From: Rhodococcus aetherivorans
GTDB lineage: Bacteria > Actinomycetota > Actinomycetes > Mycobacteriales > Mycobacteriaceae
DNA length: 64,000 nucleotides
NCBI RefSeq assembly: GCF_011058165.1
Contig: NZ_JAALEG010000005.1
Span: forward strand, 1 to 64,000
Reading direction: 5' to 3'
Position numbers and translations under genes: made by a program. The first letter of the stretch is position 1. The number at the start of each line of letters is the position of its first letter. This document shows positions 1 to 10,100 of the stretch, piece after piece. The notes below the pieces were generated by a model. It saw only the letters and a list, made by a program, of their open reading frames with translations. It ran no database searches and was not told the origin of the DNA.

Positions 1-116
1 GTGTCGGCCCGGTGGATCCGCTGGGTCACCAGCCGGCAGAAGTCGAGGGCGGATCCGGTGACGGTCTGGGTGGCGGCGTCGGGCCCCCAGGTCCACTCCT
101 GCCCGTCGGGCGGGGA
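1..116 (-). pseudogene. C-terminal fragment of a TIGR03084-like (maleylpyruvate isomerase-like) protein
   Basis: Read on the minus strand, this stretch gives [10 protein letters not shown], then [11 protein letters not shown] and IHRAD, running off the left edge. From memory this matches the C-terminal motif of TIGR03084 family proteins (W-x-WGP, then ALDFC-x-LVTQRRH-x-D), which are usually about 260 residues long. About 200 residues should precede it. Instead, recognisable similarity stops near base 116 and a MarR gene begins less than 100 bases further on. It therefore looks like a gene that has lost its 5' part, although the rest of its 3' end is outside the window. The family assignment comes from a short motif, so a chance reading cannot be excluded. 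Confidence 0.45.
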
Positions 117-131
117 ACGTGAGATCCGAGC

Positions 132-198
132 GGGAGGTTGTCGCGCCGAGGGGGCGGTTGTCGGGCACGCCACTCGCACGTTGCCACAACAACCTCCC
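132..198. repeat. Inverted repeat at the edge of the gene fragment
   Basis: GGGAGGTTGT at 132-141 is matched by its reverse complement ACAACCTCCC at 189-198, with about 47 bases between them that hold further GGTTGT and ACAAC segments. The repeat lies exactly between the truncated fragment on its left and the stop codon of the MarR gene on its right. It could be a terminator for the MarR gene, or a dispersed palindrome involved in the truncation. Confidence 0.5.
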
Positions 199-212
199 CC
201 TCGTCGCGGGAG

Positions 213-638
213 TCACCCGTCGGCGAGCTTGGTGAGGAGGCGGGCCAGTTCGGTGCGCTCGGGGCCGTCGAGGTGGGCGAAGAACTCGGTGGCCTCGGTG
301 TCGCGGGCCGCGTCGAGTTCGGCGGCGATGCGACGGCCCTCGTCGGTGAGGTGGACGCACACGGCGCGACGGTCGGCGGGGTCGGCGACGCGACGGGTCA
401 GGCCCCGGGCCTCGAGCCGGTCGATCACCTCGGTGGCCGATCGCGGCGCGATGCGCAGCGCCTTGGCGACGTCGCCGAGGCGCAGCGGCTGAGCGGAGTG
501 GCCGACGACGTGCAGCGCGCGGTGCTCGTGCGGGGACAGTTCCCACGGGACGAGGGTGGCGTGCCAGCGGCGTCGCAGCGTGCGGGTGGCCGTCATCAGC
601 AGGTCGCGCAGCGCCGGGTCGGTGGGGGCGTCGGACAT
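213..638 (-). CDS. MarR family transcriptional regulator
   Basis: A 141-residue winged-helix regulator. The recognition region reads LRLGDVAKALRIAPRSATEVIDRLEARGL, broken here as the helix-turn-helix (about residues 50-80), followed by the wing motif ADPADRRAVCVHLT typical of MarR proteins. It is divergent from the ABC exporter at 727. The shared 88-base gap carries TGAGG/CCTCA palindromes, so it probably represses the exporter and itself. The ATG at 638 was chosen because it begins a normal MarR N-terminus. An in-frame ATG at 650 is equally possible, since neither has a well-spaced ribosome binding site. The inducing ligand cannot be told from sequence. Confidence 0.85.
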   Translation of the reverse strand: MSDAPTDPALRDLLMTATRTLRRRWHATLVPWELSPHEHRALHVVGHSAQPLRLGDVAKALRIAPRSATEVIDRLEARGLTRRVADPADRRAVCVHLTDEGRRIAAELDAARDTEATEFFAHLDGPERTELARLLTKLADG

Positions 639-651
639 GATGCGGATCATA

Positions 652-688
652 CCTCACTTGACGGCTGCCTCTTAGTGAGGCAACCTCA
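652..688. promoter_or_regulatory. Probable MarR operator between MarR gene and ABC exporter
   Basis: TGAGG-CAA-CCTCA at 676-688 is a perfect palindrome with a 3-base centre. CCTCACT at 652-658 and AGTGAGG at 674-680 form a second inverted pair. A further GCCTCAC lies at about 704-710, just before the exporter ribosome binding site. Overlapping inverted copies between divergent regulator and transporter genes are the usual arrangement of a MarR autoregulatory operator. Confidence 0.55.
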
Positions 689-726
689 ACAAGTACGTTT
701 CGTGCCTCACGAAGGAGGTGATGGGC

Positions 727-2562
727 ATGATGCAGCCTCCGCCCGGCGGCGGGCCGGGACCGATGCGGCACGCCAAGCCCGACCCGCGCGACCGCGCCCA
801 GCTCGAGGAATCCCCCGTGAGCGTGCGCCGCATCGGCGCGCTCTTCGCGCCCTACCGCTGGCAGGTCGCGCTCGTCGTCGTGCTCATCGTGGTGTCGTCG
901 GTGATCACGCTCGCCAACCCGTTCCTCGTCCGCACCCTCATCGACCACGCGATTCCCGACCAGGACGTGCCGTTGCTGCTCGGCGCCGTCGGCGCGATGC
1001 TCGCCGTCACCGTCGTCGCCTCGATCCTCGGGGTGGTGCAGACGTGGATCTCCACCACGGTGGGCCAGCACGTCATGCACGACCTGCGCACCCGCGTGTT
1101 CGACCACCTGCAACGGCAGTCCCTCGGCTTCTTCACCCGCACCCGCGGCGGGGAGATCCAGTCACGCCTGACCAACGACATCGGCGGCATGCAGAACGTC
1201 GTCACCTCCACCGCCACCTCGATCGCCGCCAACGTCACCACCGTCGTCGGCACGGCCGTCGCGATGGCGGTGCTCAGCTGGCGGCTGTCGCTGCTGTCCC
1301 TGCTGGTGCTGCCGCCGGCGATCTGGCTCACCCGCAAAGTCGCCCTGATGCGCCGCGAGATCACCGCCGTGCGCCAGCGTCGCCTCGCCGACATGCAGAC
1401 CCAGATCGAGGAGAGTCTCTCGCTCAGCGGCGTCCTGCTCGGTAAGACCCTCGGCACCGGCCCGGCCATGTCGACACGCTTCGCCCGCACCTCCACCGAA
1501 CTGGCCGACCTCGAGGTCCGTTCCCAGCTGTCCGGTCGCTGGCGCATGGCCACGATGAACATCGTCTTCGCCGCCATCCCCGCCCTGCTCTACCTCGTCG
1601 CCGGCCTGCCCGCGACGTCGGGAGGGATGACCATCGGCACCCTCGTCGCCTTCACCGGCCTGCAGGCCACCCTGTTCCGGCCGCTGATGAGCCTGCTCGA
1701 CGTGGGCGTGTCGGTCACCGGTTCGCTGGCGCTGTTCAGCCGCATCTTCGAATACCTCGACCTGACCGTCGAGATCGGCGAACCCGCGAACCCGGTGCGG
1801 CTCGACCTCGACCGGATCGCCGGCGCCGTGCGGTTCGACGACGTCCGCTTCCGCTACGACGGCGCCGACCGGGACGCGCTGGCCGGCATCACCCTCGACG
1901 TGCCCGCCGGCTCACACGTCGCTCTCGTCGGCGAAACAGGTTCGGGAAAGACGACTCTCGGGTCGCTCGTCGCGCGGCTGTACGACCCCACGTCGGGGCG
2001 GGTGACGATCGACGGCGTCGACGTGCGCGACCTTCCGCTCGCCGACATCGCGAGCCTGGTCGGGGTCGTCTCCCAGGAGACGTACCTGCTGCACGCCACG
2101 GTCCGGGAGAACCTGCGCCACGCCAAGCCCGACGCGACGGACGCCGAGATCGAGCAGGCCGCCCGCGCCGCGCACATCCACGAGCTCCTGTCCTCGTTGC
2201 CGGACGGCTACGACACCGTCGTCGGGGCGCGCGGACACCGCTTCTCCGGCGGCGAGAAGCAGCGCCTCGCCATCGCCCGCACCCTGCTGCGCGACCCGCG
2301 CATCCTGGTGCTCGACGAGGCGACGAGCGCGCTCGACAACGAGACCGAACGCGCGGTGCAGCAGGCCCTGGACGCGGCCCGCCGCGGCCGCACGACCCTC
2401 ACCGTCGCGCACCGCCTCTCGACGATCCGCGACGCCGACACGATCGTCGTCCTCGACCGCGGCCGCATCGTGGAGCAGGGCAGCCACGACGAACTGCTCG
2501 CCCGCGGCGGCAGATACGCCGCGCTCGCGGCCCGCACGGAACCGCAGGAAGTCGGCGTGTAA
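727..2562 (+). CDS. ABC exporter, fused membrane and ATPase domains
   Basis: A 611-residue half-transporter of the MsbA/LmrA type. The N-terminal six-helix domain (about residues 45-335) is followed by an ATPase domain with Walker A GETGSGKTTL, a Q-loop SQETYLLHATV, signature FSGGEKQRLA, Walker B ILVLDEATSALD and a switch His in VAHRLST. It would work as a homodimer in the cytoplasmic membrane and expel a hydrophobic compound. The start at 727 fits AGGAGG at 713-718. A GTG at 718 overlaps that site and is unlikely. Control by the divergent MarR protein is likely. It ends 17 bases from the end of the convergent entB-like gene. A role in siderophore export is possible, but the EntS homologue fits that role better. 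Confidence 0.9.
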   Translation: MMQPPPGGGPGPMRHAKPDPRDRAQLEESPVSVRRIGALFAPYRWQVALVVVLIVVSSVITLANPFLVRTLIDHAIPDQDVPLLLGAVGAMLAVTVVASILGVVQTWISTTVGQHVMHDLRTRVFDHLQRQSLGFFTRTRGGEIQSRLTNDIGGMQNVVTSTATSIAANVTTVVGTAVAMAVLSWRLSLLSLLVLPPAIWLTRKVALMRREITAVRQRRLADMQTQIEESLSLSGVLLGKTLGTGPAMSTRFARTSTELADLEVRSQLSGRWRMATMNIVFAAIPALLYLVAGLPATSGGMTIGTLVAFTGLQATLFRPLMSLLDVGVSVTGSLALFSRIFEYLDLTVEIGEPANPVRLDLDRIAGAVRFDDVRFRYDGADRDALAGITLDVPAGSHVALVGETGSGKTTLGSLVARLYDPTSGRVTIDGVDVRDLPLADIASLVGVVSQETYLLHATVRENLRHAKPDATDAEIEQAARAAHIHELLSSLPDGYDTVVGARGHRFSGGEKQRLAIARTLLRDPRILVLDEATSALDNETERAVQQALDAARRGRTTLTVAHRLSTIRDADTIVVLDRGRIVEQGSHDELLARGGRYAALAARTEPQEVGV

Positions 2563-2579
2563 GCGGCGCTCCCCGCGGA

Positions 2580-3233
2580 TCAGCCGGACACCGAGAGGAC
2601 GCGGGTGCGCAGGCGCCGCACCGCGTCCGCCGCCGGCACCACGGCGGCGCACCGCGCCGCGAGGTAGTGCAGCGCCTCGGTGTGCTCGCGCCGGGAGAAG
2701 TCCGCGACGCCGTCCGCGACGACGAAGACCTGCACGTCCTGCATGAATCCGTCCAGCGCGGTGCTCAGGCACCCGATGTGGGCGTAGACGCCGGTGACGA
2801 CGAGCTGGTCCCGGCCCCACGCGCGCATCCGCTCCCGCAGGTCGGTGCGGATGAACGCGCTGTAGCGCCACTTGGTGAGCTGCACGTCGTCCTCGCGCGG
2901 CGCGAGGTCGGCGACGACGGACGTCAGGGCCGGATCGTCGGCCAGGCCGGGACCCCAGAAATCGGTGAGCAGCGCCCGCTCGGCCGGATCCTGGTCGCCG
3001 GGCTGGGCGGTGTAGACGACGGGAATGCCCGCCTCGTACGCCGACCGCCGGATCGCGTCGATGTTCGGGACCACCGTCGCCAGCGGATCCGCCGCGCGGT
3101 CGAAGGCCCGCACGAAGTACTCCTGCATGTCGTGCACGAGCAGTACCGCCCGCCCCGGGTCGATGGTCCAGTCGACGGTGTTGGCGGGCAGGTCGGTCGG
3201 CAGGGGATAGGACACGGACTTCGGCAGGGCCAT
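2580..3233 (-). CDS. entB: Isochorismatase, free-standing (EntB N-terminal half)
   Basis: A 217-residue isochorismatase that hydrolyses isochorismate to 2,3-dihydro-2,3-dihydroxybenzoate and pyruvate. The N-terminus (SVSYPLP, then [20 protein letters not shown]) and [34 protein letters not shown] match EntB/DhbB closely. In those proteins this domain is followed by an aryl carrier domain. Here the chain stops after the hydrolase, and the missing carrier is a separate gene at 26874. It is the last gene of the entC-entA-entE-entB operon, 37 bases after entE. The ATG at 3233 is the only start that gives the conserved N-terminus. Confidence 0.93.
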   Translation of the reverse strand: MALPKSVSYPLPTDLPANTVDWTIDPGRAVLLVHDMQEYFVRAFDRAADPLATVVPNIDAIRRSAYEAGIPVVYTAQPGDQDPAERALLTDFWGPGLADDPALTSVVADLAPREDDVQLTKWRYSAFIRTDLRERMRAWGRDQLVVTGVYAHIGCLSTALDGFMQDVQVFVVADGVADFSRREHTEALHYLAARCAAVVPAADAVRRLRTRVLSVSG

Positions 3234-3270
3234 CGCAGGATTCGCTTTCTGTGGTCGAGCGGAGTCGGGA

Positions 3271-4920
3271 TCAGTGCTGCAGGGTGGCGGCGAGCGCGCG
3301 ACGCAGTCCGGCGCGGCTGGTCTTGCCCACACCGGTGCGGGGGAAGGTGTCGACGAAGACCACCTTGTCGGGGATCTTGTACGCGGCCAGGCCCCGCTCG
3401 CGCAGGAAGGTCCTCAGCGCCGGGGCCTTCGGGGCCTCGCCGTCGGCGACGACGAACACACACGTGCGCTCCCCGAGGTAGGCGTCGGGCACGGCCACCA
3501 CCGCGGCGTCCAGGACCCCGGGGTGGGCGAGCAGGTGGTTCTCCACCTCCTCGGCGGCGATCTTCTCGCCGCCCCGGTTGATCTGGTCCTTCGCGCGGCC
3601 CTCGACGACGACGTAGCCGTCCTCGGTCAGCCGCACGAGGTCACCGGTGCGGTAGAACCCGTCGGCGGTGAACGCCGACGCGTTGTGCCCGGGCGCGTCG
3701 TAGTAGCCGCGGATCGTGTAGGGACCGCGGGTGAGCAGGTGGCCCGTCGCGCCCGGGGCGACGGGACGGTCGGCGTCGTCGACCACCCGGATCTCGTCGT
3801 GCGGGCTGATGGGCCGGCCCTGGGTGCCGACGATGGTGGCCTCGGGGTCGTCGAGCCGGGTGTAGTTGACCAGGCCCTCGGCCATCCCGAACACCTGCTG
3901 CAGGGTGCAGCCGAGTTCGGGCGTCACGCGCGCGGCCGCCTCGGCGCCGAACTTCGCGCCCCCCACCTGCAGGACCTGCAGCGACGACAGGTCCCGGTCG
4001 ATACGGGGCCGCGCCGACAGCCACGCCAGTGCGAGCGGGGGCACGAGCGACGCCATGGTGACCCGCTCGCGCTCGATCAGCGCGAAGGCGGTGTCGGGGC
4101 TCGGGTCCGGCGCCAGCACGATCGTGCCGCCGGCGTGCAGGACCCCGAGGATCCCGGGTGAGCTCATCGGGAAGTTGTGCGCCGCCGGCAGTACCACCAG
4201 CATCCGGGTGCCGGCGTCGACGCCGCAGATGCGGGCCGACTCGCGCACCGAGTACAGGTAGTCGGTGTGGGTGCGCGGGATCAGCTTCGGGGTTCCGGTG
4301 GTGCCGCCCGAGAGCTGCAGGAAGGCGACGGATTCCGCTTCGACATCGGCGAATTCGCCCGGCTCGTGCTCGCGCAGCGCGTCGAGCGGGGTGAACTCCC
4401 GGGCGTCGCCGGCGACGACCACGACCGGCGGACGGTCGAGGTTCGTGCACACCTGCCGGGCCAGGCCGCGGTAGTCGAATCCGCCGTGCTCGCCGGCGAT
4501 CACGTACGCGGCGGCGTCGGTGAACCGGCAGAAGTACCCGATCTCGGCGCTGCGGTGCGCGGGCAGCGCGAACACCGGCAGCGCACCGAGCCGGAACACC
4601 GCGAAGACCACCTCGGTGTACTCGACGATGTTGGGCAGCTGCACCAGCACCCGGTCGCCCGGCCGGACGCCCGCGGCCGCGAGCCCGGTGGCGATCCGGT
4701 CCGCGGCGCCGGTGAGTTCGCGGTAGGTGAGGCGGCGTTCGGTGCCGCGGGCGTCACGGCCGACCACGGCGACGCGCTCGCCGTGGCGGTCGGCCCGCAC
4801 GGACAGGAACCGGACGAACGTCTCGTCCGTCCAGTAGCCCGCGGCGCGGTAGAGTTCCGCGAACTCCTGGGGGTAGCCGGCGGTGGCAGCCAGGGGAGTC
4901 CGGGTGGCGGCGATCGTCAC
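3271..4920 (-). CDS. entE: 2,3-dihydroxybenzoate-AMP ligase
   Basis: A 549-residue stand-alone adenylation enzyme that activates DHB as its adenylate and loads it on the aryl carrier protein. It shows the P-loop [12 protein letters not shown], the DHB-pocket segment [11 protein letters not shown] (HNYPLSSPG-like in DhbE), [11 protein letters not shown], the hinge region [31 protein letters not shown] (split here as A8) and the catalytic lysine in [10 protein letters not shown]. The GTG at 4920 has AAAGGA just upstream. It lies 20 bases after entA, and translation is probably coupled within the operon. Its partner carrier is most likely the 79-residue protein at 26874, not the neighbouring entB, which lacks a carrier domain. 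Confidence 0.95.
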   Translation of the reverse strand: MTIAATRTPLAATAGYPQEFAELYRAAGYWTDETFVRFLSVRADRHGERVAVVGRDARGTERRLTYRELTGAADRIATGLAAAGVRPGDRVLVQLPNIVEYTEVVFAVFRLGALPVFALPAHRSAEIGYFCRFTDAAAYVIAGEHGGFDYRGLARQVCTNLDRPPVVVVAGDAREFTPLDALREHEPGEFADVEAESVAFLQLSGGTTGTPKLIPRTHTDYLYSVRESARICGVDAGTRMLVVLPAAHNFPMSSPGILGVLHAGGTIVLAPDPSPDTAFALIERERVTMASLVPPLALAWLSARPRIDRDLSSLQVLQVGGAKFGAEAAARVTPELGCTLQQVFGMAEGLVNYTRLDDPEATIVGTQGRPISPHDEIRVVDDADRPVAPGATGHLLTRGPYTIRGYYDAPGHNASAFTADGFYRTGDLVRLTEDGYVVVEGRAKDQINRGGEKIAAEEVENHLLAHPGVLDAAVVAVPDAYLGERTCVFVVADGEAPKAPALRTFLRERGLAAYKIPDKVVFVDTFPRTGVGKTSRAGLRRALAATLQH

Positions 4921-4940
4921 GGAGTTCCTTTCGATCCGGT

Positions 4941-5711
4941 TCAGGCGCGCAGCGTGGCGCCGCCGTCGACGTACAGGGTCTGCATGGTGATGTGGCGGGC
5001 ACGGTCGGAGAGCAGGAACTCGACGGCGTCGGCGATGTCGGCAGGGTCGGCGATGCGGCCCAGCGGAATCCCCACCTTGAACGAGGCGGCGTCGCCGTCG
5101 ATCGCGGTGCGGGCGCCCGCGTCGTCGGCCGGATCCGGCCACAGGGACCGTTGCATCGCCGTGTCCGTGGAGCCCGGGGCGACGACGTTGGCGCGGACCC
5201 CGAACCGGGCCAGCTCGAGGCCGAGCACACGAACGATCATGTGGGCGGCGGACTTCGACGCGCCGTATGCGCCCATTCCGGCGCGGGGCACACCCGCCGA
5301 ATTGGAGCCGACCGTGACGATCGCCCCGCGGCGACGCTCGCGCATCCCGCGACCGACGACGCGCAGCACGTTGATCAGGCCGGTGACGTTGACGTCGAAC
5401 ATCCGCTGCCACTCGGCGGGATCGGAGTCGAGCACCGACCCGGTGGTGAAGACGCCCGCGACGTGGGCCAGCGCGTCGACCGGCCCGTGCTCGGCCTCCA
5501 CTCGTGCGACCGCCTCGGCGACGCCGGCCGCGTCGCACACGTCGAGACCGTGCACGGGGGCGGCCACGTCGAGCAGCGCGGCGGTCTCGGCGAGGCCGTC
5601 GACATCGCGGTCGGCGAGGACGACGCGGTGCCCGGCCTTCGCGAGGGTCAGGGCGGTGGCGCGGCCGATGCCCTGGGCGGCGCCGACGACGAGGGTGACG
5701 GACCGGCTCAC
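4941..5711 (-). CDS. entA: 2,3-dihydro-2,3-dihydroxybenzoate dehydrogenase
   Basis: A 256-residue short-chain dehydrogenase that oxidises dihydro-DHB to DHB with NAD. It has the nucleotide-binding motif [11 protein letters not shown], the LAHVAGVF strand (NNAG position), the Ser-Tyr-Lys triad in VGSNSAG and YGASKSA, and a C-terminal [12 protein letters not shown], all as in EntA/DhbA. The GTG start at 5711 overlaps the entC stop (GTGA), which indicates translational coupling. Identity as EntA rather than a generic SDR rests mainly on its place between entC and entE. Confidence 0.92.
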   Translation of the reverse strand: MSRSVTLVVGAAQGIGRATALTLAKAGHRVVLADRDVDGLAETAALLDVAAPVHGLDVCDAAGVAEAVARVEAEHGPVDALAHVAGVFTTGSVLDSDPAEWQRMFDVNVTGLINVLRVVGRGMRERRRGAIVTVGSNSAGVPRAGMGAYGASKSAAHMIVRVLGLELARFGVRANVVAPGSTDTAMQRSLWPDPADDAGARTAIDGDAASFKVGIPLGRIADPADIADAVEFLLSDRARHITMQTLYVDGGATLRA

Positions 5712-6925
5712 CGCCGCACCCCCAGCGCCTCGAGCACCGTGCCGAACTTCGTTGTGGTCTCCGCGAGTTCGTCGAGCGGATCCGACCCGGCGACGATGCC
5801 GCCGCCCGCGTGGGTCGTGAGCGTGGTGCCGTCGGCGTCGAGGACGGCGCAGCGGATCGTCACCATCCATTCGCCGTCGCCGTCCCGGTCGGCCCAGCCG
5901 ACGGCGCCGGCGTAGAAACCGCGGTCACCCTCCAGTTCCTGGATCAGCGCCCGGGCGGGGGCGGTCGGCGTGCCGCAGATCGCGGGGGTCGGATGCACGG
6001 CGAGGGCGAGGTCGAGGGCGGTGACCGACCGGTCCCGCAACCGGCCCGAGATCGGGGTGCCCAGGTGCCAGAGCTGCCGGGTGCTCGTCAGGGTCGGCGA
6101 CCCGGGGATGTCGAGGTCGGTGCACAGCGGTTCGAGGCTCGCACGCAGGGCGTCGACGACGTGGGCGTGCTCGGCGAGGTTCTTCTCCGACGCGACGAGG
6201 CGCCGGCCGGTGCGCCGGTCGACCTCGGGGTCCGGGTGCCGGGGCGCCGAACCGGCGAGCGGATGACACGTGACGAGGTCGCCGCGGCGCCGGACGAGCA
6301 CCTCGGGACTGGCCCCGACGAGGTGTCGGCCGGTCCACGGTCCCCCGGCGGCGGTGAGGTCGACGACGAATCCGTTGCCGGAGGGGTCGTTTCCGGCCAG
6401 GCGGGCGAGCAGCGACGCCGGGTCGACGGGTGCGTCCGCCCGCAGGAGCAGCGCGCGGGCCAGCACCACCTTCGCCAGGTCGTCGGCCGGGTCGCGCAGT
6501 TGCCGCAGCGCCGTGGCCACCCGGTCGAGGTGTTCGTCCTCGGTGGGCAGCGTCGCGGCGATCCGCACCGGCGGCAGCGCGACGGTGACGTCCCCGACGG
6601 GGTCCGGCTGGTGTCGCAGCGCGACGGGAGCGGTGAGGGCGGCGTGGTGGTCGGGTGCGAACGGCAGCGCGCCGACGACGGCGGCCACCGAGCCGGCGCG
6701 CAGCGCTGCCGCGGCCTCGCCGGCCGAGGCGAACCGGGCGTCGACGCCCTCCGCCACGACGGTGCCGTGCGGACGCGACAGCACGAACGGGGCGGCGGAC
6801 CCGATCTGCCGCGGGGCGGCGGTGCCGATCTGCCGCGGGGCGGCGGTGCCGATCTGCCGCGGGGCGGCGGTGCCGATCTGCCGCGGGGCGGCGGTGCCGG
6901 GCGCGGCGACGGCCGGTGCTTGCAT
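5708..6925 (-). CDS. entC: Isochorismate synthase with repeat-containing N-terminus
   Basis: A 405-residue chorismate-binding enzyme that isomerises chorismate to isochorismate, the first committed step to DHB. Family motifs include [42 protein letters not shown] and the C-terminal [12 protein letters not shown] and [13 protein letters not shown]. The first 45 residues are unusual: the octapeptide TAAPRQIG is repeated four times, encoded by a perfect 24-bp tandem repeat. This extension is probably disordered and not part of the enzyme fold. It is the first gene of the DHB operon, with an IdeR box 69 bases upstream of its ATG, so it should be repressed by iron. Confidence 0.95.
   Translation of the reverse strand: MQAPAVAAPGTAAPRQIGTAAPRQIGTAAPRQIGTAAPRQIGSAAPFVLSRPHGTVVAEGVDARFASAGEAAAALRAGSVAAVVGALPFAPDHHAALTAPVALRHQPDPVGDVTVALPPVRIAATLPTEDEHLDRVATALRQLRDPADDLAKVVLARALLLRADAPVDPASLLARLAGNDPSGNGFVVDLTAAGGPWTGRHLVGASPEVLVRRRGDLVTCHPLAGSAPRHPDPEVDRRTGRRLVASEKNLAEHAHVVDALRASLEPLCTDLDIPGSPTLTSTRQLWHLGTPISGRLRDRSVTALDLALAVHPTPAICGTPTAPARALIQELEGDRGFYAGAVGWADRDGDGEWMVTIRCAVLDADGTTLTTHAGGGIVAGSDPLDELAETTTKFGTVLEALGVRR
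6803..6898. repeat. Four perfect 24-bp tandem repeats in entC
   Basis: Four identical 24-base units start at 6803, 6827, 6851 and 6875. Because 24 is a multiple of three, each unit adds eight residues (TAAPRQIG) to the EntC N-terminus without changing frame. Perfect identity suggests recent expansion by slippage, so copy number probably varies between strains. Confidence 0.95.
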
Positions 6926-6993
6926 GTGCGCAGACCTCTCGTAGTGGTGACAGGGACGGTCGCGGTGCCGTGCACCCGACCCAGCAGAACATA

Positions 6994-7012
6994 TACGGTT
7001 AGCCTAACCTTT
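6994..7012. promoter_or_regulatory. IdeR/DtxR iron box between entC and NRPS1
   Basis: The core GGTTAGCCTAACC (6997-7009) is a palindrome. The 19-base window fits TWAGGTWAGSCTWACCTWA at 17 of 19 positions. It sits between divergent entC (69 bases away) and NRPS1 (89 bases away), so one site could repress both arms of the locus when iron is plentiful. Confidence 0.85.
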
Positions 7013-7100
7013 GGTATCGTCACGTTTCGCGCCGGACCGGCTTCACCTCTCGTGATGCGATACGGCACAGTCGAATTCGACCGTAGAAAGGGGATCGATC

Positions 7101-10100
7101 GTGCCCACGTCCGGCCCGTCGACCTCGGCATTTCCGCTGACGCGGGCCCAGTCCGGCGTATGGTTCGCCCAGCAGCTCGACCCCGCGAACCCCGTCTTCA
7201 ACACCGCGGAATGCGTCGAACTCCGCGGCGACGTCGACGTCGCCGCGGTGACGCGGGCGGTCCGGGAGGCCGTCGCCGAAGCCGAGGTGCTCACCGCGGC
7301 CTTCGCCGTGGAGGCCGACGGATCGGTCCTCATCCGTCCCGGCGCGCACGAGGCGCCGGAGCCCGCCGTCGTCGATCTGCGCCGCGAGCCCGACCCGGAG
7401 GCGGCCGCCCGGCGCTGGATGGCCGGCGACCACACGCGCGTGCTGGATCCCGCCCGCGAGCCGTGCCTGCGCGCCGCCGTGCTCCGCCTCGGCGACCGGC
7501 ACGCCGTCCTCTACCTGTGCATCCACCACCTGGTGATCGATGCCTACGGCTTCGGCCTGCTCACCCGGCGCATCGCCGAACGCTACACCGCCGACGTGCT
7601 CGGGCTGCCGGTCCCACCGGCCAGGTTCGCCCCACTCGCCCCCGTCGTCGCCGAGGAAGCCGCCTACCGCGCGTCCGCGGACTTCGCCGCCGACCGGGAC
7701 TTCTGGGCCGGCTACCTCGACGGCGCCGAGGACGCCGTGACCCTCGCCGACGGTCCCGGCGGCATCGCCGTCCGCTGCCGCGGCGTGCGCCTGACCCTGA
7801 CCGCCGTACAGCAGCAAGGGCTCTCGCGGATCGGCAAGGCCACCGGCGCGAGCTGGGGCGACGTCGTCACCGCCGCCGTCGCCGCGTTCCTGCGCGCCGC
7901 GACGGGACGCGGCGACGTGATCGTGGGATTCCCGGTGATGAACCGGCTCGGCAGCGCCGCGACGACCGTGCCGATGTCCGCGGTCAACGTCGTGCCGCTG
8001 CGCCTGCGTCCCGAACCCGCCCGCACTCTCGCCGATCTCGTCGCCGAGGTGCGTGCCGCCGTGGCGGACTGCCGCCCGCACCACCGCTACCGCGGGGAGG
8101 ACATCCAGAACGACCTGCGCCTGCCCGCGGGCTCCCGGGGCGTCGTCGGACCGTCCGTCAACGTCAAACCGTTCGGCGACCGGCTGCGCTTCGCGGACCT
8201 GCACGCCGCGGTGCACTCCGTGGCCCGGGGCCCGCTGCAGGACTTCATGGTGACCGTGCGGCCGCTCGACCACACCGGCGGCCTCGAGGTCTGGGTGGAC
8301 GCGGATGCCGACGCCTACACCGCCGACGACCTCGCGCGGCACGCACGCCGTCTCGAACTGCTCCTCACCCAAATCGCCGCGCTCGCCGATCCGCACCGGC
8401 CGCTGGCCCGGCTGCAGATCCTCGGCGCCGGCGAGCGCCGCCGCCTCCTCGTCGAGCGCAGCGGCGACGACCTGCCGGTGCCGACGGACCTCACGCTGCC
8501 GGACCTGCTGGCCGCGCAGGTGGCCCGTGACCCGGACGCACCCGCGGTGCGCGATGCCGCCACCGCCCTGACCTTCGGCGAACTGGCCGCGCGCTCGCGC
8601 CGCCTCGCCCGTCACCTCCTGAGCCGCGGGCTCGGCCCACAGCGGCGCGTCGCCGTCGCGTTGCCGCGCCGCGCCGACACGCTGGTTGCGCTGTTCGCCG
8701 TCCTCGAGGCCGGCGCCACGTGCGTTCCGCTGGACCCCGACCATCCCGCCGAGCGGCTCGCCCACGTGCTCGCCGAGACCGTACCCGGTGTCGTGCTCAC
8801 CGGCGGCGACGGCGCCGCACGTATCGCCGAGATCTCCTGCACCGCGGGCCTGCCCGATCCGGTGAACCTCGACGGGCTGGACCTGTCCGGCTACGACGCC
8901 GAGCCGCTGACCCGCGCCGAACGCGGCCGCCCGCTGCACGAGCTCGACGTCGCCTACGTCATCCACACCTCCGGTTCGACCGGCCGGCCCAAGGGCGTGG
9001 AGGTCCCGCACCGCGGCGCCGTCAACCTGTTCCACAGCCACCGCGAGCGCGTCTTCTCCCGTGCCCGCGCCGAGGCCGGCCGCGACCGCCTGCGGGTCGG
9101 GCATGCCTGGTCGTTCGCGTTCGACGCCTCGTGGGGCCCGCATCTGTGGCTGCTCGACGGACACGAGCTGCGCATCGTCGACGAGGCCACCCAGCGGGAC
9201 CCGCACCGGCTCGCCGAACTCGCCGGCAGCGAGGGCTGGCACTTCGTCGAACTGTCGCCCGCGCAACTCGAGCAGATCGTCGAGGCCGACCTGCTGCCCG
9301 CCGGTACCGTGCCGACGCTCGGCTTCGGCGGCGACGCCGTCACCGACGCCCTGTGGCGGCGTCTGCGTGAGCGCGACGGCGCCGCGTTCAACTTCTACGG
9401 CCCCACGGAGGGCACCGTCGACGTCCTCGTCGCCGAGGTGGGGGACGCGGCGGAACCCGTGATCGGCCGGCCGGTGGCGAACCTGCGCGCCTACGTGCTC
9501 GACGCCGCGCTGAATCCGGTCCCGGAGGGCGTGGACGGCGAACTGTACGTCGCCGGCCCCGGCGTGGTGCGAGGCTACCTCGGCGCGCCCGGCGCGACCG
9601 CGGCGCGGTTCGTGGCGAACCCGTTCGGCGACAGCGAAAGCCGCATGTACCGCACCGGCGACGTGGTGCGGTGGACCGCGGACGGCCACCTCGTCTACCG
9701 CGGCCGCCGGGACGACCAGGTCAAGATCCGTGGCTTCCGCGTCGAACTCGGCGAGGTCGAGGCGGCGCTGCAGGAGCTGCCCGGCGTCGCGCGGGCCGTC
9801 GCCGTGGCGCGTCCCGACGCGACCGGCACCGCGCGGCTCGTCGCCTACCTGGTGGGCGGCGACGGTGACCCCGCGGCGGCCCGTGAGCTCGTGGCGCGGC
9901 GGCTGCCGGCGCACATGGTGCCGTCGGCGTTCGTGTTCCTCGACGCGCTGTCGCTCACCTCCAACGGGAAGGTGGACCGCACGTCGCTGCCGGAACCGGA
10001 CTTCGGGGCCCTCGTCGGCGGCCGCGCGGCCGCCACCGAACGCGAACGCGTGCTGTGCGCGGTGTTCGCGGACGTCCTGGGCCTCGACACCGTCGGCGTC

